Below are positions 60,304-64,000 of a stretch of 64,000 nt of DNA, in pieces. The notes under the pieces were generated by a model. The model had not been told where the DNA came from, made no database searches, and worked only from the letters and a program-made list of their open reading frames with translations. The stretch lies in the NCBI GenBank assembly GCA_018136815.1, contig CM030936.1, positions 6,260,005 through 6,324,004 of the forward strand. The letters run 5' to 3'. The stretch is from Isochrysis galbana (taxonomy: Eukaryota > Haptophyta > Isochrysidales > Isochrysidaceae). A program made the position numbers and the translations under genes. How positions within the stretch are numbered: position 1 is the first letter of the stretch; each line of letters starts with the position of its first letter.

Positions 60304-61725
60304 TTAAGCTAGCCTTTCCACTAATTGGAGTGCTTTGGCTATCGCGGCTAGGTTGTTGCCTAACATCAGTGTGCCTTTGTCGTTGAATGTAAAGACGGGG
60401 GTGCAAAGCTCACGCGGGGACTTGAGTTTCGGTTTTCTCCCTTGTGAGGCTTTGCTGGTGCGTGCGGTCGAGGTCTTGTCCGGGGGGGTGAGCCCTCTGG
60501 CTAGGATCGTAAATCTGCTGAGGGTTTTTTCGATGACCGGCACGTGGTGGAAAGTGTAGTTATCAAATTCTACTTTGTAAAAGTCGCCTATTATGTATCT
60601 CCACGCTATAATGTAGAGGGCTTTGAGGCTGTCGGGTGTCGTTGTGTTCGGGTATACAAAGAGTCTATCTTTAAGTTTCTGGGCCGTCGATCTGTCTTTT
60701 CCAGGCGTGTATCCCGTCATCGCTTCCACGGCCCAGAAGATTTGTTGAGTGGAAGGGCATCTGGCAAGGTGTGTCGAGTTTTCGCGATATCTTCCACATA
60801 GTCTGCATTTCGCCGTGGTCGCCGTGACGAATCGGTTTCGTGTGCCTAGTGCCTAGCCGCGGGGAGCGATCTTGCGCGATTCGTTGCACTCCCTACGCTT
60901 GGCGGCTTCTGCGTCGCACTCGCAGATGCGATGAATTGGTGAGAGGCCGAGGGCTACTTCCGGGCGCCAACCCTTGCACCCTTTGGTGCTTCCGTGAATC
61001 ATGAGCTTGTGGGGGGATTGGATATTTGGGGGCATGGCGATCGATTTGCATGCCCGGACGGCATAGTTTACCGGCACCGTTTTGTTGTCGATGGTGAGAA
61101 CGATTTTGCGTGGGAAGTTGCCCGACAAGAAGGTTCCTTGCGCCGCGGAGACGTAAAGGTGCCAGCGGGATGAGTGGGCTACTTTCGACACAAAAGTGCC
61201 CGACTCACCTTCGAGTTTCATGCGCTCGCGGTTCCCCTTCAGGAAGGTGGGGCCTTGCGATTCGACCGCCTTGACAAGCGCGCTCAGGGTGATCTTCGAG
61301 GCTTGAGCGAGGCCGTCCGCCTCGACCACTATGTGGGCCGCGACGTCTTGAAGTGCTTCGTAGAGGGCCTTGCGTGAGGAGGTGCCTTTTTTGTTGATTT
61401 TCTCGTCGATGGATTCTACGCGGATGCGCACGGGGATGTCTTGGCCTAAGACTAAGACGCGGATAGGGCCTGGTAAGAGTTTCGCGAAACTTTTTGCGAA
61501 ATTTGGGGGACGTCTCAGCGCGAAGAAATTTCGAGAAATTTGGGGGAGGAAAACCGTGAAAAGAGTAACTTTCACAAAACTTGTGCGAAAATTCGCTAGT
61601 ATAAAAGCCGACCGAAAAGTAACTCTACCTTCTAATTCTAATTGCCACCTATCGGTGCCGTGCGGGCTCACGGCCTGGTGGCTCATGGCGCGTGGCGCGG
61701 CTAGGCACGCGCCCGCACGCCCCAA
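60304..61725 (-). pseudogene. LINE ORF2 C-terminal region with RVT-type zinc finger, one internal stop
   Basis: A single minus-strand frame from 61725 to 60304 interrupted once by TAG at 60853-60855. The upstream part contains PGPIRVLVLGQDIPVRIRVE, SRWHLYVSAAQGTFLSGNFP and CKGWRPEVALGLSPIHRIC. Downstream is a zf-RVT type zinc site: AKCRLCGRYRENSTHLARCP with a following FW, then ALYIIAWRYIIGDFYKVEFD and a Lys-rich end. The zinc finger plus helical tail is typical after a LINE reverse transcriptase; palm motifs such as YxDD are absent. The TAG makes it inactive unless read through. The 4133 fragment is a homologue. Confidence 0.72.
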
Positions 61726-62849
61726 GAAAACAAGGCGAATCTCACGTGTTTTTGCTCCTTAATCAAATACATGCCACTTTTATGTCTTTCTCGATGCAAA
61801 GTGCAAAGTGAAAGTGAGAAGAAAGATCGAACATCGTCTAGATCTAGCATAAATTTTGCATAAAGCATAAACGAGGGTGCGGCGACGGCGCGCGGCGCGG
61901 CCGGACGACACCCCGCCTTGCTCCTTGCAGCCGCGGACGCGTCATGGCGCGGAAACGGAGGCGAGGTGAGGTGTGCGCGCGCGCACTGACGGCACACGTC
62001 TCGCACACACAAACTTGCAACAGCAAGAGCTGCCGCCAATCAATACATTTGGCAGCAGCAGCAGCGCAAGGTTTCAATGTCGACCGCGCGGACGGACGTC
62101 AAGGAGTTCAACAACCATGTGCTGAATTGGTGGGCCTGCAACCGCTCTAACTTAGATTCCCAATCGGGTAACGGCAGACGGCAGCTCGCATCATCACTTT
62201 TCTTTTGACACCTTCTTCTGCTTCGTGTGAGCGCGTTTTCGCGTTTTCTCGTTGTTGAATGTAAGTAATGTGTAATGTAAGTGTGTGTTTGGGCATCTTC
62301 AGAGCACGAGCCCTGCTGGTCATGTGGCGAGTGAGGTGAGAATGAGGTGGTTGTGTTGGTGGATGTGTGGACTGGGTGAGGCTGTTGTGAGGCTTGGGTT
62401 GTGTGGTGTGTGGAGGGAGAGGGAGGGCGCGACGGGGGTGAGGAAGCGCCTTGATAGGTCCTGTTACATGGCGTGAGAGCGGGATCGGGAGACATGACAG
62501 CGAGTGGAACGGAGTGGAGCACGCCAGAGACAACACGGGGGGGTGCTTCCGGGCGAGCGCGCCAGAAACAAGAGGACACAGGTAAAAAACAAACCGGGAC
62601 GACGGGGAAAGAAAAACACGGGGAAACTCTAGGAACAGAGGAAAGACTAATGGAACGAAGGGGAGAGCCGGGCGTCGGATGGGGGAGAAACAAGGGGCGA
62701 GCGCGGGGGGGCTCCGAGCCTCGCGGGCCGAGGGAACAAAAGGAACCGCTGGGGTTTCACGGAAGGAGGGAAGGAAGGGATCCCGGCTGGAGCTGCATGC
62801 GAGGGAACCGGGGGAGAGGGGCTCCGCGCGAACCGCCCAGGCAGGCATG

Positions 62850-63301
62850 GGGAGACAACCCAAAAAGAGGATAGATTTGGCCGACATCCGGCCGCTCTAC
62901 GAATTAGGCGAAATAAACAAACTAACCCCCAGCGCGGAGCTCGTATCCCTAGCTGGTAAGCTAGGGATAGAGCACCTAGTCGAGACGGAAACGGCGAAGC
63001 ACAGGAGATAGAGGCGCCTAACACGCCGGTGCATCACCCCTGGGACACCCACGTTAAGAGACACCTAATCTACCCTATCAACGCAAATCCAAAAGGCCTG
63101 CCCGGACCCCACACCCAAAACCGGGCCCTAGGTAGTGTACCAAGGCCGCACCCCCGACACCGAAGGCAAAGGAACGAGGGGGGGAAGGCGAGGGGGCGGG
63201 GAAAAGGGAGGTAAGGGCGATGGCTGATGTACAGTAGCAATAGTAGGCGCTGTCCGGCGATAGGTGTGTAGCCCTGAACCTTCAGATCTTTTTTTTTTTT
63301 T
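62850..63301 (+). mobile_element. Nested T-tailed element fragment
   Basis: On the strand opposite to B. The ORF includes GRQPKKRIDLADIRPLYELG and LVSLAGKLGIEHLVETETAK, homologous to 29236-29390 in D. Then come a G-rich 3' region and the tail: GTAGCCCTGAACCTTCAG hairpin (63274-63285) and T13 ending 63301. At that T run it abuts the MERADATP reading frame of B, so it appears inserted into B's ORF1. Left boundary not located. Confidence 0.65.
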
Positions 63302-63920
63302 GGAGGATGATGTCCCCGGTTTGGTGGAAGGAGAGTTCGAAGGAGGCGTCGGAGTCTGTGATGTCGTTTTCTATGTCGGAATCTTGGTCCTGTGTGGCGT
63401 GGGCGGGGGTGACCTTGGTCAGTGTTGGGTGAGTGGAGGCATTGGGTGGAGGGGTATTGTCAGTGTTGTCCCCACGGGGGGCGTGTGCGCGTGCTTTGTG
63501 TGTGTGGTGAGGTGTGCATGAGAGGCTGTCTCTGAATCGTATGTTGCTTGCTACAGTGAGATGTGTGTTGTGCCCATAGGGGCCACCCGGCCGCGGGCCG
63601 CGCTGCCGGAGCAGCGCGGCCCTTGCCAGGGCGAGAGGGGCCTCTGCCATAAGGCATGCCCAATGGAGGAGTGGCTGTTGGGGCCTGGCATGGTTGGGAA
63701 GTTGCCAGCAGCCTACTGCTCCCCATGAGGGAGGCCAGCATGGCTGCCATGGGCGGTGTGGCTGGGGCCACGGGCCGTGCGGCGCGACCGGAGTCGCACA
63801 CACCTGCTCGGCCTCGGTGGGCGGACGCGGCCGCTTCGACAGCGGCTGCTCCATGAGCACTGGGGGGGCGCCCTCGGCGGGGGGCCCGTAGGAGAGGGGA
63901 GTCGCGTCGGCGCGCTCCAT
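63302..63920 (-). pseudogene. MERA-type ORF1 of insertion B, truncated by nested element
   Basis: Opens MERADATPLSYGPPAEGAPP at 63920, then SKRPRPPTEAEQVCATPVAP. It is acidic near its end (DQDSDIENDITDSDASFELS) and reads HQTGDIILQ into the A run complementary to the nested element's T tail, giving artificial lysines before a stop. The original C-terminus is therefore lost. Confidence 0.65.
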
Positions 63921-63944
63921 CGCGTCTAAGTATAAACTTAGTTG

Positions 63945-63958
63945 AGCAAAACACAATA
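63945..63958. repeat. Target-site duplication of insertion B, right
   Basis: 14 bases identical to 59966-59979. Confidence 0.82.
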
Positions 63959-64000
63959 GAGCACGACACGCTCCCACCACACCCGGTCACCCTCTTCAAG

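Larger units (their letters stand above)
59980..63944 (-). mobile_element. Retroelement insertion B with 14-bp target-site duplication
   Basis: AGCAAAACACAATA at 59966-59979 and 63945-63958 brackets 3,965 bases. On the minus strand the element starts CAACTAAGTTTATACTTAG (stem-loop 63926-63941), opens MERADATP at 63920, and ends GCGGCGAGAATATTAAGAAG plus a T run. These ends match insertion A. It retains ORF1 and the ORF2 C-terminus but not an RT core, and carries a foreign plus-strand block at about 62.85-63.30 kb. A T-rich 3' tail on the sense strand is unusual for a LINE. Confidence 0.85.

Overview
The window is nuclear DNA of a eukaryote. Genes are split by short GT-AG introns, mostly 75-350 bases, and encode a splicing helicase, a Paf1-complex subunit, a DHHC acyltransferase and a Rab3GAP-type subunit. 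A ferredoxin-thioredoxin reductase catalytic chain with a signal-plus-transit presequence points to an alga with a complex plastid. High GC, (GA)n/(CT)n tracts and long G or C homopolymers at gene starts and in introns suggest a haptophyte-type genome. That taxonomic placement is inference, because no rRNA or organelle sequence is present.

Layout: 0.9-3.0 kb DHHC palmitoyltransferase (-); 5.1-6.0 RTF2 (+) converging on 7.0-8.35 RTF1/Plus3 (-); 9.2-10.6 unknown presequence protein (+) converging on 11.1-12.8 RAB3GAP2-like (-); 13.1-15.8 retroelement insertion A; 16-17.4 element debris; 17.85-19.2 putative plastid protein (+); 20.4-27.3 PRP16/DHX38 in 20 exons (+); 27.6-28.75 insertion C; 28.9-29.8 insertion D; 30.2-32.0 SR-rich protein with a degenerate dual-specificity phosphatase fold (-); 34.2-37.8 membrane protein with a C-terminal ADP-ribosyltransferase domain (+); 38.3-40 LINE debris; 40.7-41.5 multipass membrane protein (-); 42-46 repeats; 46.1-47.8 secreted protein (+); 51.3-53.5 ankyrin protein (-); 54-57 repeats; 57.8-59.1 ferredoxin-thioredoxin reductase (+); 60.0-63.9 insertion B.

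The most unusual content is a family of non-LTR retroelements. Six copies place a short perfect stem-loop just before an ORF beginning Met-Glu-Arg-Ala. The stem sequence differs between copies while pairing is kept. Three insertions (A, B, C) can be bounded exactly by 14-16 bp target-site duplications, and copies at 17.4 and 45.3 kb share the 3' end of A and B. C is an ORF1-only 'half-LINE', and B keeps ORF1 and the ORF2 C-terminus with an RVT-type zinc finger. No reverse-transcriptase core is visible, so mobilisation would need a partner elsewhere.

Host genes are mostly unrelated housekeeping functions. Nearly all start just downstream of a pyrimidine-rich tract on the coding strand. The exceptions are the RAB3GAP2-like gene and two genes with plastid-type presequences, which have purine-rich leaders. 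A 180-197 bp repeat lies upstream of two different genes in the same orientation and may carry promoter function.
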